A stretch of DNA of 64,000 nucleotides from Cladocopium goreaui (Eukaryota; Sar; Dinophyceae; Suessiales; Symbiodiniaceae): contig CAMXCT020002072.1 in NCBI GenBank assembly GCA_947184155.2, positions 1 to 64,000 on the forward strand, given 5' to 3'. This document shows positions 30,045 to 41,647 of this stretch, piece after piece. The translations under genes were made by a program, and so were the position numbers. Under the pieces are notes generated by a model. It did not search any database, was not told where the DNA came from, and worked only from the letters and a program-made list of their open reading frames with translations. How positions within the stretch are numbered: position 1 is the stretch's first letter; each line of letters begins with the position of its first letter.

Positions 30045-30192
30045 GCCATTGCCTCCCTCCAAAACTTCTGCGGGAGGCGTTGCGCTTGGTGCTCTTTGTG
30101 GGTTGACTGCCCCTGATTTGGCATTTCCTCGCAGTGATGGCAGCGAGGTGTCTGTTTTTGCGGCTGCCTTGGCATCATGGAAGCGGGACCTG
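30045..30192 (+). CDS. candidate exon, unidentified gene
   Basis: Clean AG|G acceptor at 30043-30045, one base plus 49 sense codons (contains SAGGVALGALCGLTAPDLAF and VFAAALASWKRDL), then GT. One of the best exon candidates in the 24-40 kb stretch. No family recognised. Confidence 0.45.
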
Positions 30193-30559
30193 GTGGTATC
30201 ATTTTTAATATATAAACGGCTCTATTATAAATGTCTCATATTTCCATAAACCAATGAGAATAGACACTTTCTTTTGACTGTGCCATGGCTACTACTTGAC
30301 TCCTTTGTAGACGACGCTCCCTTGATAGACAGCTGCCCAAACGAGGAACATAGAAACAGGAAAAGGGCAGGTTGAGCCATTAAGCCACCGTACCTACAGT
30401 ACCCTTAAGGAAGGTATGCACACACACAACCACACACACATTATTATGCTTCTTATTTTTACGATATGCTTATTTGTTTTTTAGTTATTGTTAGGATTGT
30501 TATTGTCATTATTGTTAATACAGCACTACTATCATTGTAGAGCCGGGATGTTTCGGAAT

Positions 30560-30795
30560 GAAGGACTTGGCTGGCAGCGCCGTGTTGGGGCATCTTGGGA
30601 CAAGCGGCTATGTTATGGCCATGTCGCCTATGTTGGCCCATGTTGGGGCGGGCTATCTTGGGCAACGTTGGAGCTATGTTGGGTCTATGTTGAGCCATGT
30701 AATATGTTGTAATGTTGCACTGCCATCTTTGGGCCATGTTGGGGCATGTTGCAGCCATGTTGTGGCGCCATCTTGGCCCACGTTGCAAGGTTATC
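30560..30795. repeat. imperfect minisatellite of ATGTTGGGCC-like units
   Basis: Irregular repetition of GCCATGTTG / TGTTGGGGC / TCTTGGG phrases over about 230 bp. The open frames across it are a by-product. Confidence 0.65.
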
Positions 30796-31018
30796 ACGAT
30801 GGCCTGACTTGAGGTCACCGGTAAATGGACGCATGGACAGCGTTGACAGCGTTGAGAGTGAAGTGTCACAAAGTCGATTCGCCATGCTGAATCCTAAAGG
30901 CCCTGAAGGACGGCGGCTTCCAGCGCCTAATGCCGCTTGCTGACGCTTCCGGACGCGCCAAAAGGCCAGCCACTCTTGAACCGCATGGCCCTGAAGGACG
31001 AACTGCTGGAGGCGTGTA

Positions 31019-31152
31019 ATGCAATTCCTAATTCCTAATTCCTATTCCTACTTCTTGTCCTATTCCTATTCCTATTCGTGTTGCTGCTCCTACTCCTACC
31101 CTATTCATATTCATATCCCTGCTCCTACCCTATTCATATTCATAGTCATATT
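31019..31152. repeat. TTCCTA / TTCATA minisatellite
   Basis: (ATTCCT)n grading into (CTCCTAC)n and (ATTCAT)n. Confidence 0.85.
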
Positions 31153-31183
31153 CATATGTACAAAACTTTTTACAAAACACTCG

Positions 31184-31299
31184 TTTAAGAATGGACGAAT
31201 CATACCCGCAGGAAAACGACAATAATATCAACAAAAACAAAAAAGTTTTGGTTGATATTATTGTCGTTTTCCTCCGGGTATGATTTTTCCATTCTTTAA
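31184..31299. repeat. near-perfect inverted repeat (foldback/MITE-like hairpin)
   Basis: The left arm 31184-31232 and right arm 31250-31299 are reverse complements over about 47 bp with only a few mismatches (shared core AGGAAAACGACAATAATATC). The arms are separated by a 17-nt A-rich loop. No ORF is inside. Confidence 0.85.
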
Positions 31300-31329
31300 T
31301 GATACGCATTGTATATATATACAGATATA

Positions 31330-32250
31330 TATGTCCACACATTTTAACACAGTCTCACCATGATGTGCTAGCTCTACGGCAGTATGGGAGGCAGAAGTCG
31401 ATTCATGCTCGCTGAACACGGCACCTGTTTGCAGGGTGACATCCACGAGCAGAACCGGTCCCTTCACTTCTACTTGGAGGTTGTTGGGGATCCGTTGTAG
31501 AGCATTGGTTGATGCGGTTCTCAAGTGGGTGCCCAACAATAGTACTAGCAAAACGCTAAGACAATGCAACTAGCAAGACTTTCGGGTTTCTCTGCGTTTT
31601 TGGACCTTATCTGCCATGGTCAAGAGTTTGATCAGATGCCCTGCTGCTTGGAGGATGGCCATCATTCCATTTTCATACACATTTATATACTCAGTGTGTT
31701 TTGATTCCTAGGGGATAGATGACCACAACCTATTCGTCCCACATAACTTGACCACGGCACCATGGCGCCAGGTACTTGGAGCTGCCATGGTTGAGACTGG
31801 GGTGCTCGAGGTGGGTTCCCTCAATTGATTCTGGGATATCAATGGATATAATGTTTTTACAATTAGAAACTCGCCCTCAATTAATGCTAGGACTGCTAGG
31901 ATGCAAATAGTCTTCCCAGCCCCGCGATTCCCAGTCTGCTGTGGATGCTGCGCTTGCGCGGAGTAGCCACTTTCCAAAAGAAGGTGCCATGCTTCAGGGT
32001 TGCGCTAATGGAAGTCTAGGGAGATCAGAACTCAGAGCTGCAGGAGAACTCACAGTTACATGTGTGTAGTGTATGTGTACATAATAATATGTGTGTATTA
32101 TGAACTATATATGTATATTCACATATATATATATATACATAATATGCATTAATACGCAACATATACATACATTGACATTGTGAATACTGCATTGCATCTA
32201 GTTTTCACATGACGAGAGGGCTTGCAATTCCATTGGGATTTGCCCGAAAC
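31330..32250. other. intron-like region, nothing recognised
   Basis: Contains TA/CATA microsatellite near 32080-32170. The minus ORFs here lack motifs. Confidence 0.4.
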
Positions 32251-35200
32251 TCGAAGTTCTGGTGCGCTAGGTGCAGCCACAGGCTCCAAGCTGATTCAAT
32301 TCTTGGCCTCGCTGCTAGCGCAGGTGGGGTTTCACAGATGACACTGGGTCAAACATGGACCGCAAGGAACTCACCAAATAGGGGATGTTTTGAACCATAC
32401 CTCTGGGTATGAAGCAGCTTGCTGTTATAGATGTGCATTCGTAATGTTCTTGTTTGACCATTTGACCCATCCCCATATGGTTGCGGATCAAAATTTGAAA
32501 CCATAGGAATAACACAGCTAGGTCATTTTACTAGCTGCTATCATTTTTTCGGACCCCATATAGTCGAAGCAACCAGCAGAATTCGTGGGAGAAAGTTCAT
32601 TTGTCCAGTTACCCAAGGTGGCGACGCCATTGCATGATGATCCACAGTCTCCCTTGCTGAAGCTGAGAGCAGACGCGGGCAGCTCAAAATCATCGACGTG
32701 TTGACAGCCCGTGGATCGATCTAGGGACAATTCTGCAGGAAACCATGCTTTTTGCCATACAAATGGGAAAAAACAACTGGGTTTGTTTGAAAAAAAAGGT
32801 ACCCCCAATTCCATTGGATTAAAACATCAGTTTCCCCAGTTTTTCAATGTTTTTCATGGCCATGTATTGGGGTATACCCCTTTTTTCAGAGGCAAATTTG
32901 GCCGCTCCGCCTGATAAAGTTGGCAAGGTGCATCGAATAGCCGACAAGCTTGGGCGCTTGCTCGAGGTTGTTTCCGCTTGGCACGCAAAGATGAACATCT
33001 TTTTGGGGTTTTCTCAAAATGGGGGGATCCCCAAGTCACCATGGTTTTCAATACTAAAGTGGTCATCCAGTCATCCATGACTTGGATGATTTTGGGGGTA
33101 CCCCCATTTCAGGAAATCTTCATATATACATCTGATCCCCAAGCTTTCCATGAGAACGTTGGCAATTCATACCCGGAGTTAAATCATATTAAATCCACCA
33201 TTTCTCCTAGTTAACCCGCCCTTTTTAGCACAATTTTTGCTTCGTTAACCCACCATTTCTCCTAGTCAATCCACATTTTTTTCCTGGTTAATCCACCATT
33301 TTTCCCAGTTAATCCAGCATTTTTCCCAGTTAATCCAGCATTTTTTCCCAGTTGATCCACCATTTTTTCTAGTTAACCCAGCATTTTTCCTAATTCATAT
33401 CCCCGAAATCCACATGTTTTGATACCTCAAGATACTGCGCAGGCAGTGGCGGCGCAAGGCTTCGACCATCCAATGAATCTCCGTGAGCTGGTTGCCAGCC
33501 GCTTTGGCCCAGATGGCGTGGATGGATGTTATGGGAATCTCAGCAAAAACTTGGACACGACAAAATCTCCAAAAAACTGGGAACACATGAGGGTTTTCTT
33601 ATATGTTGATATATGTTGTAAATGTAAAAAAAAATGATGAGGATTTTAAGCCAGCACACATAGGATCTTAACAGATATTCATCTAAGACGATGGGGATTG
33701 ACCCTGGAAGAATGAAAGAATGGGGAAGTAACCCAAGAAAGATGATGGTTGGTGGTTGTTTGTTGCGGATTCGACCGCCATTTCTATGTATCCTGAGGCT
33801 GTGCTTGCCTGGCTGCAGCCCTTGTTTTGCAAAGCGGGATGTCACTGGCCAAGTTGGGTCACATCCAATGGGTTGAGAGGTCGGAACTGGTCGGATGTGC
33901 TTCACTTACGACTGCAATTTCAGGTTCTTTTGTTTAGCACGGAAACACACTCCCAGTTACATGCGGGAATGCCAAACCTGGGACTGACGCAGATGTTGCC
34001 ATTCAGGTCTGAAGGCTGCTCTGATGACCACTTCACGCGTGAAGCTTAGACATCCAGCTTTGACGGCTCCGGGAGCAAGCACTGAGTTTCTGATGGTTTG
34101 GATGATTTGGGATTGTCTGAGAAAGCCACCAAAAAAGTTGCTGGAGTCAGACAATTGACCCGTCGAATTTTTGGAACGCTTAAGATATTTGAGCATGCCA
34201 AAACCTGCTTGCAGCTCGTGGTTCCCAACATTGCCCAACACTTGGAGCCTTCTTTAAAAGACAATGAAATCCTTTGACATGCTCAAATCCCTGCGTAAGG
34301 TTTAAGTTTTTTTGCTTTCCAAAACAACAAACCCTAAAACCCTAAAACCCTAAACCCTAAATTAAAACCCTAAATCCTGAAAACTTAAAATCAAAATCAC
34401 TGCGTATAGCCAGTGTTTTCATTCATCCTCTTGTGATACGTATATCATATTGTTTGGATGTGTTGTTTGAGTGTGGGCGAACCCGGTGTTTGGAGGGAAC
34501 ATGTTTCAACGGTAGACGGCTCTGAGGCTCAGCTGTCGTCTTCTGGTGACCAGCTGCTGCGATGCCGACCTTGGATGCACAGAGGCGATTTTCCAACGCT
34601 TTGGGGAAACTGGGGTAACATATAGTCACCATCACAAAGATAGAGCAATAAAATCACTAGTTTGTGAAAAAAAAATGGTGGGACTAGTAAAACATAGTGA
34701 TTTACCACTATTTTTTAGTAGGATTCTGAGGGTTGCTGTAAGTATAACTAATTATGTAATTATGCAATATACATATATTTAATATTATTTAATTATATTT
34801 ACACATAATTGATTTTGAGCCATGGCAGCGTTGCTTGGTTTCACCCCCCTAGTTGTTGGTTTCGGTGGGAATTACGTATGCAGCAACCATGGTTTGAGAT
34901 TCAGCGGGGTTACGGTCCAGGGGTTGACCTGACTAGTTTCTGGTGCAACTATGTGATGGAAAGTATAAAAGTGGTGCCAGTTTCAAAGTCTTGATTTTCT
35001 TTGTTTGAAATATATCATTTTGGCAGAGGATTGGATCAACTAGCTGTGAAACACCCAAAAGTCTGAGGATTTTCTCAATTTCAGACCTCCCAAACTTTAC
35101 CAAACCACAACAAACTAAGGAATCCCAATGTTTTGGGTGGTCAATCGTTCCTAATTTTCAGGCCAGCGACCGTGCGGCCATGCTTGCAGCCTTGGGTGCG

Positions 35201-35830
35201 CTGGCTTCGAATGTGGGAGTTCTGATCTCAGGCCCATCTTGCGAGGCTTGACGTGCCTGCCATGACAAGGAGGAAAAACCCAACAGTGGGACGACCCACA
35301 TCCACTACAACCCACAAGGAGTTTTTATTTATCATGCTAATCATGATATCCCGTTATACTGTGTGTAGCCTTGCGGTGTTTTTTCGCACGGATTGGTCAA
35401 ACTGTCTCGTGGAACTTCTTGTTTTTCAAACAGCGTTCAGCCAAGGATTTGGAATACATCAGCCCACGGCTGAGCGAGCACATCAGCCAGCCACCCAGAC
35501 TGTTGAACCACGAGAGTTGGCCAGTGTCCACTGAGTTTGTCTGAAAATATGGTATATATATATAATATATATATATATATATAATATAATCAGTTTTCTC
35601 AGCACCTTCTAAACCATTGGACTTGGGGGTTTACCATTGTTTGAAGCAAACCCACTATTCCCATATATTCCCTATGTTTCTTAAAAAAAACATCGTTTTT
35701 TTTAAAATGCTTTTTTGGTTTCTCCAAGGGCCATTACAACTGGTGAAACTGGGACATTGGGACAGTCTCAGGTCGTCTCTCAGCAGACGATCTCGCGCGA
35801 GCTCGCATGCGGCTCACGCGTCGGCAGCTT
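32250..35830 (+). CDS. cluster of short exon-like segments, unidentified gene(s)
   Basis: Several short plus-strand pieces look like exons by AG|G acceptor, openness and amino-acid texture. About 32265-32321: GSKLIQFLASLLAQ. 32892-32985: PDKVGKVHRIADKLGRLLEV. About 33443-33545: GFDHPMNLRELVASRFG. About 33803-33876: AVLAWLQPLFCKAGCHWPSW. 35162-35231: ASDRAAMLAALGALASNVGV, with GC donor. About 35430-35533: KDLEYISPRLSEHISQPPR, ending in TGA. About 35730-35829: AITTGETGTLGQSQVVSQQ. These may be one large intron-rich gene, possibly continuing from 24.6 kb. I do not recognise the protein and have not proved the joins. Confidence 0.35.
33205..33400. repeat. 21-22-bp intronic minisatellite
   Basis: About eight degenerate copies of GTTAATCCA(C/G)CATTTTTCCYA. 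A related but more diverged array lies at 45655-45775. Confidence 0.8.
34330..34372. repeat. interstitial telomere-like repeat (CCCTAAA)n
   Basis: Five to six units of CCCTAAA/CCCTAAAA in a row, with one interruption (AAATTAAAA). TTTAGGG is the telomere repeat of plants and dinoflagellates. Confidence 0.85.
35548..35592. repeat. TA microsatellite
   Basis: (TA)n with AATA interruptions. Confidence 0.9.
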
Positions 35831-35839
35831 AGGGCGAGC

Positions 35840-38800
35840 CGCAAGATTAGGCCATGAATGCACACATCGCTGGTCCTTTTGGCAATATTGTGTTAGTTAT
35901 AATCGTTATATAGTAGATACATATGTATATTATATAAACTCTGTATATATATATATACATAGAGATATTCACTAAATGAAACGAAATCATAGTGATTTGG
36001 TATGGTATGGTATGATGTAAGTGTAAGGAAGCGATCCAAGCTGTCAATGCCATGTTTCCAAGGCCATGACCGGCACGGCTTAGTGCCAGAATCTCAGAGA
36101 GCCAGACTGGGGCTTTGGATTTGTAATCTGTACATATACTTGTATATAGAATTATATAGATATGTATATACTTGTATAAAATGTCTCCTTGCATAGTTGG
36201 AACTTGGCATGTAAAACCTGGCATTGCGGAGACTCCGAGACATAGCATGACGTGATAGTTTGGAGGTTCAGTTGTGTCCCCACCGTTCATAGTTTTGTTA
36301 ATCTTAGTCCACTGAAGGGACTGGGAATGCATTGACTGCCAGCCAACTCACATCTGACATCTCCCGCTGGCGCAAGACCCCCGTGCGCAAGACCCCATGC
36401 GCAAGACAAATGAGAATGGAATAGGTATATTAGTCATTGGTATTTTAGTCATAGGTATACACTGACACTAATTTACTTTATTCATTTGGCTTCTTACAAC
36501 TTGACATGAAGTCACATGGGTCTGACCACAGCTCTGTAGCGGGGCCTCTTTGAACCAATGCACTGCAGGCTTACGGCAGCCGGCGACAGCTTGTGTTCCC
36601 GCCATTTTTAGATTACGGATCTGGAAGAGCAAGGTTTTTTGTGGATCCGGGAAAACATACTGGCAAAGCTGCTTGGTCGCCCACTTTTGCAATTATCACA
36701 CAACGAATCAGATCTGAGGCAGTTGCGACTGTTTGAGGTTCTTCCGGACCATCGCAAATCATTAAATCACCACAAGGATGCATGGCGATTAGAACGCTGA
36801 TAAACCCATGAATTTTGATGCATTCAATGCTCATTTTCTTCAATCTTGATCCTTGAATTCTGCGATGGCCCAAAATGATTCGAGCCCAAGCTTGGGCCGT
36901 TTCCTGCTCCTAAATTAGATTATGCACCAGCTGATGGACAATTTCCCAGTCTTTATTGTTCACACCCCATTCTCATGGCTCAAAGTCAGGCACCATGCCC
37001 GTTGTTGGATGATTCCCCTACACTCTTGGATCGGTTATCGAATGTGGCTATGGCTCAAACATTGGATACCAATGGATTCTTCAATTCCTGCAATTACAGT
37101 AAGCCCATCCAATTTTGTTTGATTTTGGGTGACCAGTATCGATGGTTGGGAAAGCTGATACCTACTTGTGTTTTTTTGATGCCCGCACTTCATGATCATT
37201 TTATCCGGGTGAAATCCCCTAGCACTTGTTGGTAAACACTTCATATTTTGGTGCTGGAATTGCCTTGGTCTTAAACTCAAAAACTATCAACTTATGATAA
37301 TTTTTATGAATGCCCCCTTGGAATTTGACAAGCACCCAATAGTATTCCCCATAGATATCTCAAAACATTGTATTCCCAATAGTATTCCCACTATAGTTGG
37401 TCTTGTAGCCAGGCTTGCCCTCTTTGGCACAGCGCCAGTGCCACAGGAGGTTGCGCCGCATGCGGCGCCAAAGTCACCTCCTGCGAAACCAGGAGATTTT
37501 GGGGGACACCAAGAAAAATCCATCGAAACATGTAAGATTTCTGGGGGGTTACATCTATCTCTACATGTGTATATGATATGTGTATATAATTATAATATAT
37601 ATATATATGATATTATAACCAGTTAATAACCCATAACATGAACAGACTGGGTAAGTATTCAACCCTCAAGTTTTTTGGGTGAAAGCTATCAAAAATAGAC
37701 ATCGAACCTTAAAAAGATCCGGAATAGGTCGAAATTCGAGACCCTGCGACCCAATGACTTAGGGAATTCTTGATGGTGGAAGAAATATGAAGTTGTGACA
37801 TGTAAACAATCTGCCACTCGGTCCATGACTCCCTTGGCTGATCTCAACTCATATTTCATGTCTGCTGGCCTTGGTTGACATTTCCAACCAACTGCATCTC
37901 TTTTGCATGGACTTTTGCAACTTTCAGGACTCCGGGACATCGTGCAAAACGCACCCAAGGACACTGAGGGAATGAATAAACGGTGAAGCCGTTGCTGATC
38001 TTGGGTCGGCAAAGCCCGATTTGGATCTGTCGAAAATAGGTTTCCCCTAAACCGCCCTAAACCCAAGTCTTCTAAAAGAATCTAAAAATCATCCGCCGAG
38101 TTTTCAGGAGTTACGCTGTGCCCTCGATGAGAAACTTCTATGTGACCCTGTGGTCTCTCCAGGCTGGCTGCAGGTCATGGGTCATGGGATGTGGTTTTTA
38201 CATGTTTTTACAATAGAACATAGAGGTTTCCCGCAATTTTCCCCTTAAGCCAATCCAATGAACTACAGGTTTTGAATGGTTTTGATCATTTTCGGGCCTA
38301 ACAGGCCATAGACTGGCCATTTTTTGTTTGGTTCTCAATTTTGACTCGTACTAAGCTGGATACGGTCGCAAATCGCAGCACTGGCCTGTTGCCAACTCAC
38401 ACACACGCACATGCACACACACACACACACGCACAGACATGTGAGCAGAAAGTTGTATATATTACGTAATATATTTCTTATTGTTACTAATTACTAGATT
38501 ATTACTATCATCATTATTGTTCTTCTTGTTATACTATAGATCACGAAAGCTAGCTTCTGCTAGCTGAAGTCCCTCTTGCTTTAGCAAGGTATTGGCAGGG
38601 ACTGGAATCGCCAATTACATGAAACTTCACAGTTAACTACCCCCCGCCCCTCCCATGTTTTTTTTTGGAAGCAGTTTTGCCGTGGCTCAATCCTCATACA
38701 CCGCTCTTTCACCACACCTTCCTCCTTCTCCCTTACCTTCCCAGCTAGCTTTCGTCCGTGACCCCTTGGCCTGAAGCTATAGATAGATACACATAGATAC

Positions 38801-41640
38801 ACATCATATACGTGTTGTCCTCAACTTACAGATGATACACATAGATACATATCATATACACATACATATATATATACATACACATTTTATACACATAATT
38901 TATCTCGTGTTTTGCACCGGACGTAAGGCGGTGTGATCTTCGAACGCTCCACTTTGGCAAGGTCTGAAGCTCAGATTTGCCCTGTTTCACATGATTGCAT
39001 TCGAAACCAAGAGGTCATGGTCAAACTCATCAACTCCCTTGGTGAACACCAAACTAGATGGGATCTATGGACGTTCATCCCTAATTTTGTGGAAAGTCAT
39101 AGGTATTGATCCCCAGAGACTGTTGAGAAAGAGCGAGCTGGAAAGTTTTTTTTTTTACCCAACAGATTTCTTTCAAGAAGATGGATGACTGCTCACCTTG
39201 GCCCACCACAGGTGGTTGCAGAAACATGGCAACACTTGTCCAGTGACAGGGGAAGGCCTCTGTCAGATGCTCAGAGCTTGGAATGCAATTTCAGATGTGG
39301 GTATGGGTCAAAATTCAAGACCTGGGGGACGACAGACATAGTCAATTCTTGGTATCAAGCATCCAATTATTGGGGTACCCAATTTTGACCCGTACCGTAT
39401 CCATGTGTTTTAATTGGGAAAGTGAAGTTTCAGACCATGATATCGAGGTGATGACTGACTTTATGGCTGTGTAAGGGAACTGGCTGCTGTTGTTGTAGTG
39501 CAAACTGACACCTGCAAGACACTGCTCACATGACACCCGTTCTAGAAATCGGACCCACGCCCAACATGGTTTGAAAAAAAGTCAAACCAGGGCTTGGACA
39601 ATTTCGGTAGGATGGTTCATTGTCCATTCATGAGTCAAAAGGGATATTTGGATGGTTCCACCCCTTCTTTCGATTCGTTTTAGGAGGTTCGTTCATTGTT
39701 GGGAGGGTTCCAAAGAAAAATCCCACTGAACAACCAAGGCTTAGAGGATTGTAGTCGCTCTCCTGAGCTGCGAAAGAAGGTCCGGATGAGGGCCATTAGC
39801 ATGGGCTGGTGGATCCATGGGCTGAACCTTAACTAATGTCAATGTCGGTGATGGGAGATATGGGAGCTGGGGATGATGATTTTTTAGGCTCAGAAATTGG
39901 AGGGTTTGGGATAGAACCTGACCACGGTCGCGTTGCTGAAATCACCGGCTCCAGGTCACTGAGTGGGTGCGAGGTGAGGCGCGCCGTGATGGAAAGCGGA
40001 AAGGCTGAAAAGTTGTCGTGTCTCAAGTGACGGTCACATCTGAATGCCTCAAGTTTGATTTCACTGGGAAAGTGAACAGCTGGGAAACGACCCGAGATTC
40101 GTGGATGCATTTTACCACCGGGTGTTTGTTTGAAAGTTTGTCTTCTCGTCCTGCAGCTGATTTGAGCCATGAATGTGATGCAGCCCGTGAAGGAAGGCTC
40201 TAGCCCAGTCTCGATGGTCTTGAATAGACGTGCTTTGATGTCTTCCAGCGAGCGAAAGTCAATAAAATAACCTTAAGTAAAGTTAGTCTCACTCTCAGAT
40301 TATGGATGCGCCATATTCAGCTGAAGGTGTTTGCTTCAAGCAGCAGGATGTGTACGTATGTCCGTATGTATGTATATAATATACACATAAAAGCTTGTTT
40401 TTTTTGTCATTTGACTACACAGATCTTTGGCAGACCCTCATGGATTTCGGCTGAAAGCGTGGCATGTCGCCTCCGTCCATAGCTCGGTCTGACCATGCTC
40501 GAAATGCTCTGTAGCCAGTTCAGCGATGTTCAGCGTCAAGTGACTCGTACCTTGAAGAAACCAGGGGTTTTCGAGTCGTTTCGAGGTTACAAAAGGAGAA
40601 CGGACAGGGTCAGGAAGCAACAACCATTGCAAAATGCACCAGACAAAAGCAAACAACTTTTGCGTGGTAGCTTGGAGAGTCGGGGAGATTGATTTGCTGT
40701 CGCTGCAAGGTTGTTCAACAGATGAACTGCATTTTAACCAGAGTGTGCATTTCATAAATTCCTCAGCCTTTGTTTCGCAATGTGGAGTCTTCCAGAATCG
40801 CAGGACGCAGGAGGCAATCTCTGTGAGTCTCGTGGAAAAGGTCTGCTGGCCTGAAGGATTGTTGATGGCAAAGTATCATCTGCCCCTGTCCAACTGACTC
40901 AGATTCCCTTGAAGCTCCTCTCATACTGCACTGCACACCAAAGTTTCTTTAGTGTAGTAAAGGAATGAGGGGGAGTCACATGGAGTCACACTCTTGGGTT
41001 GAGTAGAATCAGGCGCTGGTTGCTGTGAACCGTTGAGGTGGAAAGGGAGGCAAAGGCCGTGTGAGGCACTTAGACAAGAGAGGAGAAAGAGCGGATTTGA
41101 GCCTTTGGCGACAAGTCAAGACACCATGGGCAAGTCAAGACATTTGGGATACCCCAAAACCATTACTTTCCTACACACACATCATCAAGCAGCATCAACT
41201 TCAACCATTTTGGAAGGAGTTTTGGGGCCCAAAGTTGTGCGAAACGTACGTAGCGTAGCCCATCTGGAAGAATTCTGGCTGGCGATATCAAGGCCCAAAC
41301 CGAGAAAGGGAGCAAGGAGCCAGTCATGGCATGGAATGGGTTCAATTCTGATGGTTTCTTGCATCTCCATTTTTTTTTGAGGTGAGTTGAAGTTCTCAAG
41401 AGTGGAAGACGGTTTGCAGAAATGCAATCAGATGGCACTTCTGAGACTCCAGTGTTTCCTTGTTTTTTTTTGAGTGCCTCAGCACTTCTGGCTCAATCTT
41501 CGCTGTCTCCTTCCGTCTTCGGATTGACCTTAGAGGTCGCTCCCCGACCCAGTTGCGATATGCACTGACTACTGATACTACACCCCACTGTCCCCACTGT
41601 TCATGATCACCGTCGGTTCAACCGACACAGTTTGCCCTTC
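35840..41640. other. intron/intergenic region with few weak exon-like pieces
   Basis: Mostly AT-rich, with microsatellites (TA near 35950 and 37590; CA at 38396-38438; CATA near 38840). Weak exon-like plus-strand pieces are at about 37400-37510 (APVPQEVAPHAAPKSPPAKP) and 39190-39290 (PPQVVAETWQHLSSDRGRPL). No gene could be named. Confidence 0.35.
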
Positions 41641-41647
41641 CCAGGCC

